This document shows positions 8,958-18,255 of a stretch of DNA of 64,000 nt, in pieces (the first letter of the stretch is position 1; each line of letters begins with the position of its first letter). The stretch is from assembly GCF_900699765.1 (NCBI RefSeq), contig NZ_CAADHO010000006.1:1-64000 (forward strand), in the 5' to 3' direction. Both the position numbers and the translations under genes were made by a program. Below the pieces are notes generated by a model. The model did not search any database. It was not told where the DNA came from and was given only the letters and a program-made list of their open reading frames with translations. Origin of the DNA: Desulfoluna butyratoxydans. GTDB taxonomy: Bacteria > Desulfobacterota > Desulfobacteria > Desulfobacterales > Desulfolunaceae.

Positions 8958-9836
8958 TTACTCTTGGACCATTTTTTCCCGGCTCTGGATGTAAAGGTCA
9001 CGGATAAAGCTATAGGGATCCAGGGCCGAGGCCTTAAGGGCAATGTAGTCATCCATGCTGAAGGAGGCTTCGTTGAGTTGTTCGTAGGCCGTGATGGCCA
9101 GCGAGAGCTTTGTGGGTTCTACGTACCCCACAGGGTTGAGATAAAAGTAACCGGGAATGCTGGCGCTGTCCCTCAGGGTGGAGGGGCCGAGAATGGGCCA
9201 GACAATGTACATGCCGTTGCCCACGCCCCAGGCGCCCAGGACCTGGCCCAGGTCTTCGTCGCTGGGCTCCATGTGGAACCAGCTGCCCGCCGGGTCTCCG
9301 AATCCCAGGACCCCCACGGTGGTGTTGATGACAAATCGGCCCACTTCGGAGCCCGCCCCCTTGAGTTTGCCCTGGAGGAGGCTGCTGATCAGGCGTACCG
9401 GGGCTTTGAGGTTGTTGAAAAAATTGGCCACGCCCCGTCGGACAATCGTCGGGGTGACGGTGCGGTAGCCTGAAGCCACCGGCTTGACCACCCAGATAAG
9501 GAGGGTATCGTTTAAGGTGAACATGGCCCGGTTGAAGGGGGCCAGGGGATCCCAGACCAGCTCCTCCGGGGTGTCGCCGAACTCGTCGATCAACCCTTCG
9601 TCATCAAAAAAATCATCATCATCCAGAAATTCGTCGTCTTCTGCAAAGGCGTCCTCGGAAATCAAGGCTTCTTCAACGGTGTCCGTCGCCGTTTTTTCTT
9701 GCTCTGGCGCAGCCACGGGGGGCTCCACGGAAGGGGAGGTATGCGCAGCACACCCTTGAAGGAGAAGTGCCAGAATGAGGACCATCAGAGCGGGTGGCAC
9801 GATGGAATGCCTAATGCCACGGGGACGAAATACCAA
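8958..9836 (-). CDS. mlaA: MlaA/VacJ family lipoprotein
   Basis: Outer-membrane lipoprotein that, in the known family, removes phospholipids from the outer leaflet. A lipoprotein signal ends in LLLQGC. The MlaA core is clear: DPLAPFNRAMFTLND, NFFNNLKAPVRLISSLLQG, GRFVINTTVGVLGFGDPA and VGNGMYIVWPILGP. I placed the start at TTG 9836 because GGAGG lies six bases upstream and this gives a normal 28-residue signal peptide; an ATG at 9917 overlaps comEC and has no ribosome binding site. An unusual acidic linker of about 28 residues (EDDEFLDDDDFFDDEG) separates the lipid anchor from the MlaA domain. No mlaB-F genes are nearby. Confidence 0.92.
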   Translation of the reverse strand: MVFRPRGIRHSIVPPALMVLILALLLQGCAAHTSPSVEPPVAAPEQEKTATDTVEEALISEDAFAEDDEFLDDDDFFDDEGLIDEFGDTPEELVWDPLAPFNRAMFTLNDTLLIWVVKPVASGYRTVTPTIVRRGVANFFNNLKAPVRLISSLLQGKLKGAGSEVGRFVINTTVGVLGFGDPAGSWFHMEPSDEDLGQVLGAWGVGNGMYIVWPILGPSTLRDSASIPGYFYLNPVGYVEPTKLSLAITAYEQLNEASFSMDDYIALKASALDPYSFIRDLYIQSREKMVQE

Positions 9837-9901
9837 GGGGAACCTCCACAACGAGAAAATCGAAACCAATTGCCGTACTTTATGCGTCGGGAGAGTCGGT
9901 G

Positions 9902-12415
9902 TCAAGGCCGTGTCCATGTGAGGGAAGGAGGAAACGCAGGGGAGGAGTCAAGGAAGGTGGAAACCGACAGGGCCGTGCCGTCGGATTCGATGGTGACAGC
10001 CCCGTTCCGGTGGGTTCCGTAGAGGGTGCATTGGGCCCGTGTGTACCGTTCCATCACCTCGGTATGGGGAAGGCCGTAGCGGTTGGCTTGCCCGGCGGAG
10101 ACCACGCCGATGGAGGGGTGTACGCGGGTGAGGAATGCGTTCGTGCTGGAGCTTTGGCTTCCGTGGTGGGGGATCACCATGACGTCGGCCTTCAATGCCT
10201 CTGCGGAGCCAGACACAAGCCGGGCTTCCGCCTTTTCCATGATATCGCCGGTGAGCAGAAACCGGTGGTTGCCGTAGGTCAGTCTGAGGACCAGGGAGTT
10301 GTTGTTCACCGATCCGTTCCCGGTGAATCCGTTGGGGGGCGCCTCCGGGTGAAGGCAGGTGATGCCCACGCCTTCCACAAGCATGGGCGGGGAGCGGTCC
10401 GTCAAGTAAACGATGCGGGTGCCGGACCGGGCTGCAGCCTCGGAAAACCGGTTCCACAGCGGCCCTTTGCCGGGGTAGGGGCCCATGAAAAGCGTCTTGA
10501 CCTTGAAGTTGTCCAGAATATGGATGAGGCCCCCCATGTGGTCGCTCTCCGGATGGGTGAGGACCACGGCATCCAGGGTGGTGATCTGGGACGCCTGCAG
10601 GTAAGGCCCCACGGCGAATCGGCCGACGTCGAACCGTCCCGGCCGGGCAAACCCGCCGTCCACCAGCCATCGTTTGCCGTTGGGAAAGGCCAGCATCGCG
10701 GAAGAGCCCTGGCCCACATCAAGCACCGTGACCTTGAGGGTGGGGTTGTGATGGCGCTGGACAAAGGCGGTTGTGGCTCTTCCCCCCAGAAGAATCAGGC
10801 AGCATGCGGCAACCAGCACAGGGCCTTTGCGCTTGTGACGGGGGGAGAGCAGCAGGGAAAAAAGAAGGCAGAGCACGAGCAGGGTCGTGGTGACCCCGGG
10901 GCGGGGCAGAAGAAGATAGCCGCCGGGGACGTGGGAGAAGACCTTCGCGATGCGGATGGCTCCTTCCAGGGTGTAACCGGCCAGGGAGAACAGCAGACCG
11001 GAAGGGGCTGTTCCGAGGGGAAGGAGAATCACCCCCATAAGCCCCGGGAGGATTGTGCCGAAGCTGATCAGGGGAACCAGGATCAGGTTGGACAGGAGCC
11101 CGATGGGAGCCGCATAGCCAAAGTGGTGCAAGACCAGGGGGGCCGTGCCGAAAGTGGCACAAGACGGGGGGATGACAAACAGGAGCATTCGCTGCCGGAG
11201 AGTGGGCGGTGCCACCGGTGAGGCCGGGGTGCGGAGCCGGGCCAGACCGGCCAGGATGGCGGCCACGGCGGCAAAGGAGAGTTGAAAGGAGACGGCAAAC
11301 AGGGACGGCGGATGGGTGACAAGGATAACCAGGGCGGCCAGGGCAAGGGTGGTGGGAAGGTCCGCCTCTTCATGGAGGGCCAGGGCGCCCATGACGAGAG
11401 CCGCGGCAGTGAGGGCCCGCTGGGTGGACGGTGCCATGCCGGAAACCAGGGCGTAGAGGAGGACCGGCACCAGGGTGAAGGTGGCGGCCAGCATTTGTGT
11501 GTGCCCCTTGATGAGGGGGCGCTCCCACCGGGAGAGCCCCCAAGAGAACAGGAAGAAGAAAAGGGTGGCCACGATCCCTAAGTGAAGGCCGGAGATGGCC
11601 AGCAGGTGGGCTGCTCCGGTGCGGGTGAAGAGGTCGCGCAGGGAGGGCGGCATGTGGGAGCGGTTGCCGGTGAGAAGGGCGCAGAGCAGAGCCCCGGAAC
11701 CATGGCTCGGAGCATGGGCGAACAGGGCGCCTTCGATGCGCGTCCGGGTATGGTGAAGGGCGGTTCGCCACCGGTGGGCGGGCGCCGCCGGAGTCAAGGT
11801 CACCTCTTCTGCCTTTACCACGCCCCAGGCCGCGACCCCCTGTCTCATCATGTGGCGCCGGTAATCGAAACGGCCCGGGTTGTTGAAGCTGGTAAAGGGG
11901 CGAAGCCGGCAGCGGGTTGTGAGCCGCATTCCCTCGGCCAGGGGCAGGGTGCTGCCCTGTCGGATGATCAGGCGGATGCCGGTGACCGGGGGATCAAGGC
12001 CGGGGCCTTTCTCAAGGCGGACATCCCGCAGGATGCATTTGAGGTCGCGGTCCTGGAATCGGATCTGCTCGACGCGCCCCGCCAGGGCAAGGGGCTCTGG
12101 GGTCAATCCGCTCAGCCCTTTTTCAGCGGGCGCCCACGGGGCCATGAGCCAGGCTCCTGCCAGGGTGAACAGGGGGATAAGCAAGGCCAGGGCAAAGCGC
12201 CGGGGTGCGCTCAGCCATGCACAGGTCGTCAGGGTCAGCACCGGGAGCATGGATATCGGAACGGGGGTGCCTGCATGGCCTGTGAGGATGCCCGTTACAA
12301 GGCCTGAGAGCACGAAGAGCATGGGGCGCCGGTCAAGGCCCGACATGGCGGGAAAGAGGAAGAGAAGCGTTTCCCTCAACCAGCGGGTATGGTATACTGA
12401 AGTCCTCCCAAACAT
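9902..12415 (-). CDS. comEC: DNA internalization-related competence protein ComEC/Rec2
   Basis: Inner-membrane channel protein for uptake of single-stranded DNA, 837 residues, the family's usual size. An N-terminal soluble region is followed by the Competence domain with many membrane segments (residues about 235-540, containing HLLAISGLHLGIVA). The C-terminal metallo-beta-lactamase-like domain runs from about 555 to 810 with VTVLDVGQGSS, HPESDHMGG and VMVIPHHGSQSS. The start is uncertain: ATG at 12415 or ATG at 12346 (MSGLDRRPM), neither with a clear ribosome binding site. It heads the minus-strand run toward mlaA. Other competence genes are not in this window. Confidence 0.94.
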   Translation of the reverse strand: MFGRTSVYHTRWLRETLLFLFPAMSGLDRRPMLFVLSGLVTGILTGHAGTPVPISMLPVLTLTTCAWLSAPRRFALALLIPLFTLAGAWLMAPWAPAEKGLSGLTPEPLALAGRVEQIRFQDRDLKCILRDVRLEKGPGLDPPVTGIRLIIRQGSTLPLAEGMRLTTRCRLRPFTSFNNPGRFDYRRHMMRQGVAAWGVVKAEEVTLTPAAPAHRWRTALHHTRTRIEGALFAHAPSHGSGALLCALLTGNRSHMPPSLRDLFTRTGAAHLLAISGLHLGIVATLFFFLFSWGLSRWERPLIKGHTQMLAATFTLVPVLLYALVSGMAPSTQRALTAAALVMGALALHEEADLPTTLALAALVILVTHPPSLFAVSFQLSFAAVAAILAGLARLRTPASPVAPPTLRQRMLLFVIPPSCATFGTAPLVLHHFGYAAPIGLLSNLILVPLISFGTILPGLMGVILLPLGTAPSGLLFSLAGYTLEGAIRIAKVFSHVPGGYLLLPRPGVTTTLLVLCLLFSLLLSPRHKRKGPVLVAACCLILLGGRATTAFVQRHHNPTLKVTVLDVGQGSSAMLAFPNGKRWLVDGGFARPGRFDVGRFAVGPYLQASQITTLDAVVLTHPESDHMGGLIHILDNFKVKTLFMGPYPGKGPLWNRFSEAAARSGTRIVYLTDRSPPMLVEGVGITCLHPEAPPNGFTGNGSVNNNSLVLRLTYGNHRFLLTGDIMEKAEARLVSGSAEALKADVMVIPHHGSQSSSTNAFLTRVHPSIGVVSAGQANRYGLPHTEVMERYTRAQCTLYGTHRNGAVTIESDGTALSVSTFLDSSPAFPPSLTWTRP

Positions 12416-12616
12416 AAAGTATGTGCACCCGTTGTTATCTGTTTGATACTCCCGGTATCCACTCGTTTCACACCACGAGCCTTGCTCGTTTCCCGCACGT
12501 ATTCATGATGGCCTCCTGCAAAGTCGAACAGGCCTGTATCACGACTCAACACGATCCCTTTTTTTTCGTGCCGGTTCGTCTGGTCCCCCACCGGCTGCGA
12601 ATGATGTGAGGTGCGT

Positions 12617-13009
12617 ATGGGTGATTTACGTCATTGTGACCGTTTTCTCCCCAAACGGGGCGCTTATATCGTCTTTTCCCCCTCCTTTACGCGAAGGGGG
12701 CCCCTGATCAACATCAGCCGTGAGGGGCTCTCCTGCATCTATTATGTCAACGACACACTGGATGCGCGAAGCATGGACACCTGCGTGAATATTCGCTACG
12801 GGAATTTTTTTCTGGGGGGGCTGCCTTTCCGTATTCTGTCGGACAAGCGTATCGGTACGGGGCGCTTCGGCCCCTTCAAGATGGTGCGACAGCGGTCGTT
12901 GATTTTTGAAGCACTGTCGGTGAGCCAGGTGGTCCAGGTGGACTACTTCATACAGAATTTTACCCGGCTGAAGTACGATTTTCTGGAGGGCCCTTCCAGC
13001 TTCAGCTGA
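12617..13009 (+). CDS. small PilZ-like domain protein
   Basis: About 130 residues, no signal peptide. The N-terminus RHCDRFLPKRGAYIVF and the following INISREGLS resemble the PilZ pair of motifs (basic RxxxR and N/DxSxxG), although the basic motif is not perfect. The rest (NIRYGNFFLGGLPFRILSD, FIQNF near the C-terminus) fits a single PilZ beta-barrel. It probably acts as a stand-alone c-di-GMP receiver, if it still binds. The start ATG at 12617 has GAGGTG five bases upstream; the in-frame GTG at 12611 overlaps that site. It is divergent from comEC and convergent with murA. Confidence 0.7.
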   Translation: MGDLRHCDRFLPKRGAYIVFSPSFTRRGPLINISREGLSCIYYVNDTLDARSMDTCVNIRYGNFFLGGLPFRILSDKRIGTGRFGPFKMVRQRSLIFEALSVSQVVQVDYFIQNFTRLKYDFLEGPSSFS

Positions 13010-13061
13010 GATGCGGGAAAGGCCCCCTTGAAAGGCATGTATGACTAAAAAAAGTGGCGCC

Positions 13062-14318
13062 TTAGCCTTTGATGCGCTCAATGTCCGCCCCGAGTCCCCG
13101 GAGCTTGGTCTCGATGTGTTCGTAGCCCCGGTCGAGGTGGTAGACTCGGTTCACAACGGTCTCCCCTTCCGCCACCAGGCCCGAGAGGATCAGGGAGGCA
13201 CTGGCCCGTAAGTCCGAGGCCATGACCTGGGCACCTGAAAGGCGCTTGATTCCCTTCACCGTTGCGACGTCGTTGCCCTTGAGCACGATGTCCGCTCCCA
13301 TCCGTTTCAATTCCGATACATGGATAAACCGGTTTTCGAAGATGGTCTCATGGATGACGCTGGCACCGTCGGCCAGGGTCAGCATGGCCATGAACTGGGC
13401 CTGCATGTCCGTGGGAAAGCCCGGGTAGGGCGCGGTGCGGATATCCACGCTCTTGATGGCCTTGGGGCCGATGACGCGCACCGAATCCTTGCCGACCTCC
13501 AGGGTGGCACCGGCCTCTTCGAGTTTGCTCAAGGTGTGCTCCATGTGCTCCGGGGCGCAGGCCGTCACCTCCACGTCTCCCCCGGTCATGGCCGCGGCCA
13601 CCATAAAGGTGCCGGCCTCGATGCGGTCCGGGATGATGGCGGCATCCACCGATGAGAGGGCGGTAACACCGGTGATGGTGATCTCCGGGGTTCCCGCCCC
13701 TTCGACTTTGGCGCCCATGGCGTTGAGCACATCGGCCAGGGCCATGATCTCAGGCTCCCGGGCCGCGTTGGAGAGAATGGTGACCCCATCGGCCAGGGTC
13801 GCGGCCATCATCAGGTTCTCCGTTGCCCCCACCGAGACGGTGTCGAACACGATGCGTGCCCCTTTGAGGCGGTCGGCTGTGGCCTCCACATAGCCCTGCT
13901 CCAGGCGAATGGTGGCGCCCATGGCTTCCAGGCCTTTGAGGTGGAGGTCAATGGGACGATCCCCGATGGCGCACCCTCCGGGCATGGAGACCTTGGCCCG
14001 GCCCATGCGGGCCACCAGGGGGCCCAGAACCAGGATGGAGGCGCGCATTTTTCTTACCAGGTCGTAAGGGGCCTCCACACAGTTCATGGGACCGGCATCG
14101 ATGGTGACCTTGTCTTCGGTTCGTTCAACCGTTGCCCCCAGTTCGGCCAGGAGGCAGGTAATGCTGTGGATGTCCATGAGCTCAGGGACATTGCAAAAGG
14201 TGGTTTTGCCCTTTACCAGAAGGGAGGAGACCAGAATGGGCAGGGCGGCATTTTTGGAGCCGCTGACCCGAACACGTCCGTGAAGGGGGGCACCCCCCCT
14301 GACAACAATTTTATCCAT
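13062..14318 (-). CDS. murA: UDP-N-acetylglucosamine 1-carboxyvinyltransferase
   Basis: First committed step of peptidoglycan synthesis: transfers enolpyruvate from PEP to UDP-GlcNAc in the cytoplasm. 418 residues, the normal length. The family start MDKIVVRGG is followed by SGSKNAALP (Lys22). The active-site Cys is present at residue 116 in [15 protein letters not shown], so fosfomycin sensitivity is expected on known biochemistry. FPTDMQAQF and the C-terminal RAGASLILAGL-like stretch ([11 protein letters not shown]) are also present. The frame stays open upstream to 14678, but homology begins at 14318, so that extension is not coding. It lies 310 bases downstream of the histidine kinase on the same strand. 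Confidence 0.97.
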   Translation of the reverse strand: MDKIVVRGGAPLHGRVRVSGSKNAALPILVSSLLVKGKTTFCNVPELMDIHSITCLLAELGATVERTEDKVTIDAGPMNCVEAPYDLVRKMRASILVLGPLVARMGRAKVSMPGGCAIGDRPIDLHLKGLEAMGATIRLEQGYVEATADRLKGARIVFDTVSVGATENLMMAATLADGVTILSNAAREPEIMALADVLNAMGAKVEGAGTPEITITGVTALSSVDAAIIPDRIEAGTFMVAAAMTGGDVEVTACAPEHMEHTLSKLEEAGATLEVGKDSVRVIGPKAIKSVDIRTAPYPGFPTDMQAQFMAMLTLADGASVIHETIFENRFIHVSELKRMGADIVLKGNDVATVKGIKRLSGAQVMASDLRASASLILSGLVAEGETVVNRVYHLDRGYEHIETKLRGLGADIERIKG

Positions 14319-14628
14319 ACAGGTATCTCGGTCGGCAGGTGATGCCGTTGTATTCGTGCGGGGAGGGTTCAGGTGATCGGGAACTGAAGTGGGTACCGGG
14401 CACAGCTCAAGACAGCCCCTTGACAGCAGGGGGCGGGCAAGGGGCAGGCGCAACCGGTTCCGGGCAGGTGGTTGAACGGTTTCCCCCCGATGGTTGATGA
14501 TGGGATGCCGCCCCGAACGAGGGGCATCTACAGCCTTTGTTCCGGCAACGATATACCAAGGCCGGAGACAAAGCAATGCCCCATTTTTGTTGCGGGTGTC
14601 TGCGGGCGGGCCTCCATCAATTTGCTGA
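14319..14628. other. gap upstream of murA
   Basis: About 310 bases between the histidine kinase stop and murA. It must hold the murA promoter if murA is not read through from 16368. No RNA gene, repeat or clear promoter box was recognised. Confidence 0.4.
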
Positions 14629-16368
14629 TTATCTGACGGATCCCACCTCGTTGTAGATCTCTTCGAGTTCCTGTTCACTCATGTTGAAGGGAACCCGGAT
14701 CACAAGGGCTGTGCCTTCCCCCGGGCTTGAGATGATGCGAAGGCGCCCGCCCATGAGGTGGACTCTCTCCTCCATGCTGCGAAGGCCCATGCCTTTGGCG
14801 CCTTTTCCCTTCCCCTTGTCCTGATCAAACCCCACCCCGTTGTCTTCCACGCGCATGATGATGTCCGGAAACGAGGCCACCAGCCGGAGCACCACTTTTG
14901 AGGCCCTGGCGTGCTTCAGCACGTTGCTTAAGGCCTCCTGAACCAGGCGGTAGAGGTTGATCTCGGTTTCGGGGTGCAGGGGGATGCCGTTGAGACCCGC
15001 AGAGAAAAAGTCCACCTCAATGCCGGTCTTGCGCTGAAAGTCTTCACAGTGGCGGAACAGGGCCGTGGGGAGCCCGAGTTCGTCCAGGATGGGGGGCCTC
15101 AATTCGTAGGCGATGGTCTTGACGGCCTCGATGCACTCCTGGAGCACGCTGGAGACGTCCTTGAGCCTGGATCGAAGGACCGAGGCGGAGATGGGCCCGT
15201 CCAGGAGGCTGCTGCAGGTGATTTTCAGGGAGGAGAGGTCCTGGGCCACGCTGTCGTGGAGGTCCCGGGCAATGCGCCTTCGCTCTTCCTCCTGGACCAG
15301 GATGATTTTTCGGGTGAGGTGCTTGATCTGGCTCTGGGCCTGGGAGAATTCGGTGATGTCGTTCACCGTGGTCAGGGCGTAATGCTCCTGGGCCAGGGTG
15401 ATGCGCCGGGAGGAGAGGAGAACCGATCGGCTCTCCCCGTCGCGGGTGCGGAAGCGGCACTGAAAGTTGGTGACCCACCTGTGGGAGCGCATGATGTTGA
15501 GATAGGTTTCCCAGGCCGTGGGTTCTTCCCAGAGACCCACGGCAAGGGGTGTTTTGCCGATCACTTCCTCCCGGGTGTACCCGAACTGGGAGGAGAAGAT
15601 GGCGTTGACGTGACTGAACTCACCGGAGGAGAGACGGTTGAAGGCAATGGGGTTGGGGCTTGTCTGAAAGGCCTGGCGGTAGATCTCTTTTTTGGCCTTG
15701 ATGGTCTTGATGTGGCTGTCCTGCTCGATGAGCCCTTTTTCCAGGGTTTTGTTTTTCTGGTGCAGGGCCGAGGCCTTTTTATCCATCTCGGCGATATGAA
15801 GGGAGAGGCCCGACACCCAGGTCCGCGTCTCTTCGGTGACGCGGGTGGCGATGAGAAAGTAAAGCAGGGCCAGCGCTGCGATGATCTGCCCCTGGAAAGA
15901 GTGGGAGACACCTCCCCAGGCGATGAGGGGGAACAGGAAGATCCCTGTGTAGATTTTTGTGCCGGCCGAGGGCAGCACACTGAAGACCGGGGTGATGCTC
16001 AAGATGGCGCCGGTACAGAAGATGATGAGGTAACCCGGCCACACCAGGCCGTAACGGGTCAGGACAAAGGTAGAGAACAGGGCAAAGACCATGGCCGAGA
16101 GGTAGTTCAGGCCGAGGCTCCATTTGTGGGCCGTGGGGGTTCCCATGCGCTGGAAGAGAAAGTAGGCGGAACCGATGACCAACCGACAACTCAGGACAAG
16201 CAAGGTGGCGGCCAGAAAGATCAGGGTGATGACAGGATGGCGGGCGTAGAGGTCGGAGGTGCCCATGATGATGGCGATGAGAAGGGGGAGGATGGGAGAC
16301 GCCAGGCTAGAGCGAAAGATGTACTCCACGTCCAAGGGCCGTTTGTTTGGCGTCCGAGTCAGTTTCAT
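14629..16368 (-). CDS. membrane sensor histidine kinase with PAS domain (HisKA_3 type)
   Basis: 579 residues. About six membrane segments in residues 20-165 are followed by a coiled-coil linker, a PAS domain (about 225-340, with [17 protein letters not shown]) and a NarL-type dimerisation domain. Its [15 protein letters not shown] places the phospho-accepting His near residue 371. The HATPase domain (about 470-570) has [21 protein letters not shown] and [16 protein letters not shown]. Such kinases normally pair with a LuxR-type response regulator, but none is next to it, so it is an orphan here. The start [11 protein letters not shown] at 16368 is the only good one. Confidence 0.92.
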   Translation of the reverse strand: MKLTRTPNKRPLDVEYIFRSSLASPILPLLIAIIMGTSDLYARHPVITLIFLAATLLVLSCRLVIGSAYFLFQRMGTPTAHKWSLGLNYLSAMVFALFSTFVLTRYGLVWPGYLIIFCTGAILSITPVFSVLPSAGTKIYTGIFLFPLIAWGGVSHSFQGQIIAALALLYFLIATRVTEETRTWVSGLSLHIAEMDKKASALHQKNKTLEKGLIEQDSHIKTIKAKKEIYRQAFQTSPNPIAFNRLSSGEFSHVNAIFSSQFGYTREEVIGKTPLAVGLWEEPTAWETYLNIMRSHRWVTNFQCRFRTRDGESRSVLLSSRRITLAQEHYALTTVNDITEFSQAQSQIKHLTRKIILVQEEERRRIARDLHDSVAQDLSSLKITCSSLLDGPISASVLRSRLKDVSSVLQECIEAVKTIAYELRPPILDELGLPTALFRHCEDFQRKTGIEVDFFSAGLNGIPLHPETEINLYRLVQEALSNVLKHARASKVVLRLVASFPDIIMRVEDNGVGFDQDKGKGKGAKGMGLRSMEERVHLMGGRLRIISSPGEGTALVIRVPFNMSEQELEEIYNEVGSVR

Positions 16369-16666
16369 GGGGTACTCGCATCCTGCGAGGGCGTATCACT
16401 ACAGGCCGGTGCGCTGGCACAACGGCCCCAGGGGGGCTGGTGTCGTATCGCAGGTGTCGTTATAGGGTCAGGAACTGAGCTGTTTGTGCTTGTGGTATGT
16501 GTAAGTAAATACGGTAAGATAGTTACTTTGGAAGTAAAGCGGTTGTCAAGTAAAAAAACAAGTAACTCTTCGGCATGCTTCGGGCGGGCCGTTTTTCTGA
16601 AAAAAGCTCTCGCTTACCTTTTTTTGCTTCAATCGTTGCAAAAACGAGTTTTTCGTCAGCGGAAAA
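16369..16666 (-). promoter_or_regulatory. upstream region of the histidine kinase, with a TTACTT/AAGTAA palindrome
   Basis: 298 bases without a gene. An AT-rich stretch at 16490-16570 contains the word AGTAA or AAGTAA at least five times and one palindrome TTACTT-TGG-AAGTAA at 16523-16537. This looks like an operator/promoter zone for the kinase gene, but no cognate regulator can be named. Degenerate repeat text (CTGAAAAAAGCTC) follows near 16597. Confidence 0.35.
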
Positions 16667-17629
16667 TCAGGACGCCTGTTCCTCTATGGCCTCAATGGCC
16701 TCCTCCACCGCTTCCCGGAGCGCATCGTCGCAGGGCCCCTGGAGGATGGCGCGAAGGGTGGGCAGATGGGCGATATCGCAGGAGAGCCCGGCAATGTAGA
16801 CAATGTCCCCCAAAGCGGCGGGATCCAGAGCGTCCCGGTCGGCCAGGAGGGCCGCGGCGGTTTCGGAGACGATGGCCGGGTGGGATTCAGCAAGCTCTTC
16901 CATCACCACCATGGCCCCCAAACGGACGGACCATTTCTCATGGGCCAGCAAGGTGTTGAGGGAGGCAAAGGGCTTTGCCGCATGGGCCACCATGGTCGTT
17001 ACCCTGGCGGCCTCTCCTTCCTCCAGAAGGGCCCGGATGGCATCGGCGCTGAGTTCTTCAGGGGCACGACCGGCAACCACCTCCATGGCCGAGGCCACAT
17101 CAAACTGCCCGCTCCATCGCATGTCCCCGTCGTAGATCAGGGTGGGGGCGGCCTGAACGCCTCGCTTTTCCGCCTCTTTGGGAAAGAGACTTCCGTCGTA
17201 CAGGGAGAGGCGAATGTTGGGGTTGGCCAGGGCCAGGGTGATGAGCTGTCGCGCGATGCGGGGGCAGTGGGGGCAGAACTCCGCCACAAAGAGATCCAGG
17301 GTGGCGGGGAGCGCCAGGCGCTCCAAGGGGGCGGCCTGGGACGAGGGAATCGCCTCGGGGGAGCCTTTCAGGGCATAGAGGAGAAGGTCGAGCAGCTTTT
17401 CCCCTGGGAGGGTGAAGAATTTCAGGCCCTGTTTTGTTTCAAAGAAGGGCAGGGGGCCCTCGCTTTTTTTCAGGGTCAGCACGAGGTGCTCTCCCGCTGC
17501 ATCGGCAAGGGACTGCCCGAAACGTGCCATCTCATTGCCTTCGGCATCGCCTGTGGTGTGGAGGGTCAGGGCCACAGGGGCGGAGAGGGCGGAGGCCCAG
17601 GAGCGGATGGTGGGAGCGGTATCGGCCAT
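16667..17629 (-). CDS. thioredoxin-like protein with CPHC motif and C-terminal helical repeats
   Basis: 320 residues, probably cytoplasmic, because no signal peptide is seen. Residues 1-90 look like an inactive thioredoxin-like half (FFETKQGLKFFTLPGEKLLDLL). Residues 105-190 form an active-type thioredoxin/glutaredoxin fold with CPHC at 119-122 and the cis-Pro context GVQAAPTLIYDG. The C-terminal 130 residues look like HEAT-type helices (EKWSVRLGAMVVMEELAES). The double-fold layout recalls protein disulfide oxidoreductases and the AhpF N-terminus, but the repeat tail is not part of those. ATG 17629 has AAGGAAG at good spacing; a GTG at 17689 is the alternative. Its partner reductase is unknown. 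Confidence 0.78.
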   Translation of the reverse strand: MADTAPTIRSWASALSAPVALTLHTTGDAEGNEMARFGQSLADAAGEHLVLTLKKSEGPLPFFETKQGLKFFTLPGEKLLDLLLYALKGSPEAIPSSQAAPLERLALPATLDLFVAEFCPHCPRIARQLITLALANPNIRLSLYDGSLFPKEAEKRGVQAAPTLIYDGDMRWSGQFDVASAMEVVAGRAPEELSADAIRALLEEGEAARVTTMVAHAAKPFASLNTLLAHEKWSVRLGAMVVMEELAESHPAIVSETAAALLADRDALDPAALGDIVYIAGLSCDIAHLPTLRAILQGPCDDALREAVEEAIEAIEEQAS

Positions 17630-17899
17630 GGCAATTGCTTCCTTTTCTAAGGCATCGGCGGAATCTGCGGAGCGCCTGTTTAGAGACACTTTTCCTGTAA
17701 GGGCCCTTTCCCGATGGGCGCTGCCGTAGCCTATGCCGCCTTCCCCATGTTGTCAACACTCGGGCGGCGCGGCGGCAGGACCAACGCATTTAACAATTCA
17801 ATGGCCTCCGGCGGGGCGCTTTTTGAAAAAAGCTCCGCAAAAACGTTTCGGTAATCAGGGCGCTATGCACGGTTGCCGTGTGCCCCAAAAAAAGGAAAC

Positions 17900-17950
17900 C
17901 TGTTTGTCAAACTTTTCAAAAGTTTGGCCCCCGGCAGGGCCGCCGGAGGC
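17900..17950 (+). repeat. 51-base dispersed repeat, copy 1
   Basis: CTGTTTGT, then CAAACTTTTCAAAAGTTTG (a near-perfect palindrome), then GCCCCCGGCAGGGCCGCCGGAGGC (split as GCCCCCGGCAGGG plus CCGCCGGAGGC), which folds into a second hairpin. Near-identical 51-base copies lie at 38012 and 50037, all in plus orientation. It is preceded near 17822 by GAAAAAAGCTCCGCAAAAAC, which also precedes copy 3. It sits in the 626-base gap 17630-18255, which has no gene. Confidence 0.85.
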
Positions 17951-18065
17951 AAAAATCTAAATGCGTTTGCCCTGGACGCGGCGGACCATACGATTTCGCA
18001 TTGACAGGGGACGGAAGGGCGGTGTAGGCAGTTGAACGGTATAACGGAAAAAGAACAATGACCCC

Positions 18066-18227
18066 AGCCCGGATATTTCACGAGTCGAGTGCACTCGGCT
18101 CGCCCGAAGGGTGAGAAAATCGTGAATTACATTTTGTATTTTTGAAATGTCTAATTTTTTTCACAGCAACCGCCTGTAATAATATTGAATCATTGCAGGC
18201 AACCCGTTTTCTCATGAAATATCCGGG
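18066..18227. repeat. 162-base element bounded by inverted repeats
   Basis: CCCGGATATTTCACGAG at 18066-18082 is the inverted complement, with one mismatch, of CTCATGAAATATCCGGG at 18211-18227. Inside are the palindrome CGAGTCGAGTGCACTCGG with CTCG, CCCGAAGGG, and a strongly AT-rich core (about 18118-18190) unlike the surrounding DNA. It ends 28 bases before the start of the SPOR gene and must contain or flank its promoter. It could be a small non-autonomous mobile element; no target-site duplication was recognised. Confidence 0.6.
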
Positions 18228-18255
18228 CCAGGCCCTTGAAAGATGAGGCATCACC

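Noticed and set aside
9837..9917. ATG at 9917 as the mlaA start
   Set aside because: It overlaps the comEC end, has no ribosome binding site and would bury the lipoprotein signal.
14319..14678. N-terminal extension of murA
   Set aside because: Homology and the start MDKIVVRGG begin at 14318; the upstream frame is open by chance.
14974..16959. A 661-residue open frame antisense to the histidine kinase
   Set aside because: It is the complement of a well-supported kinase with H-box and ATP-binding motifs, and has low-complexity composition.
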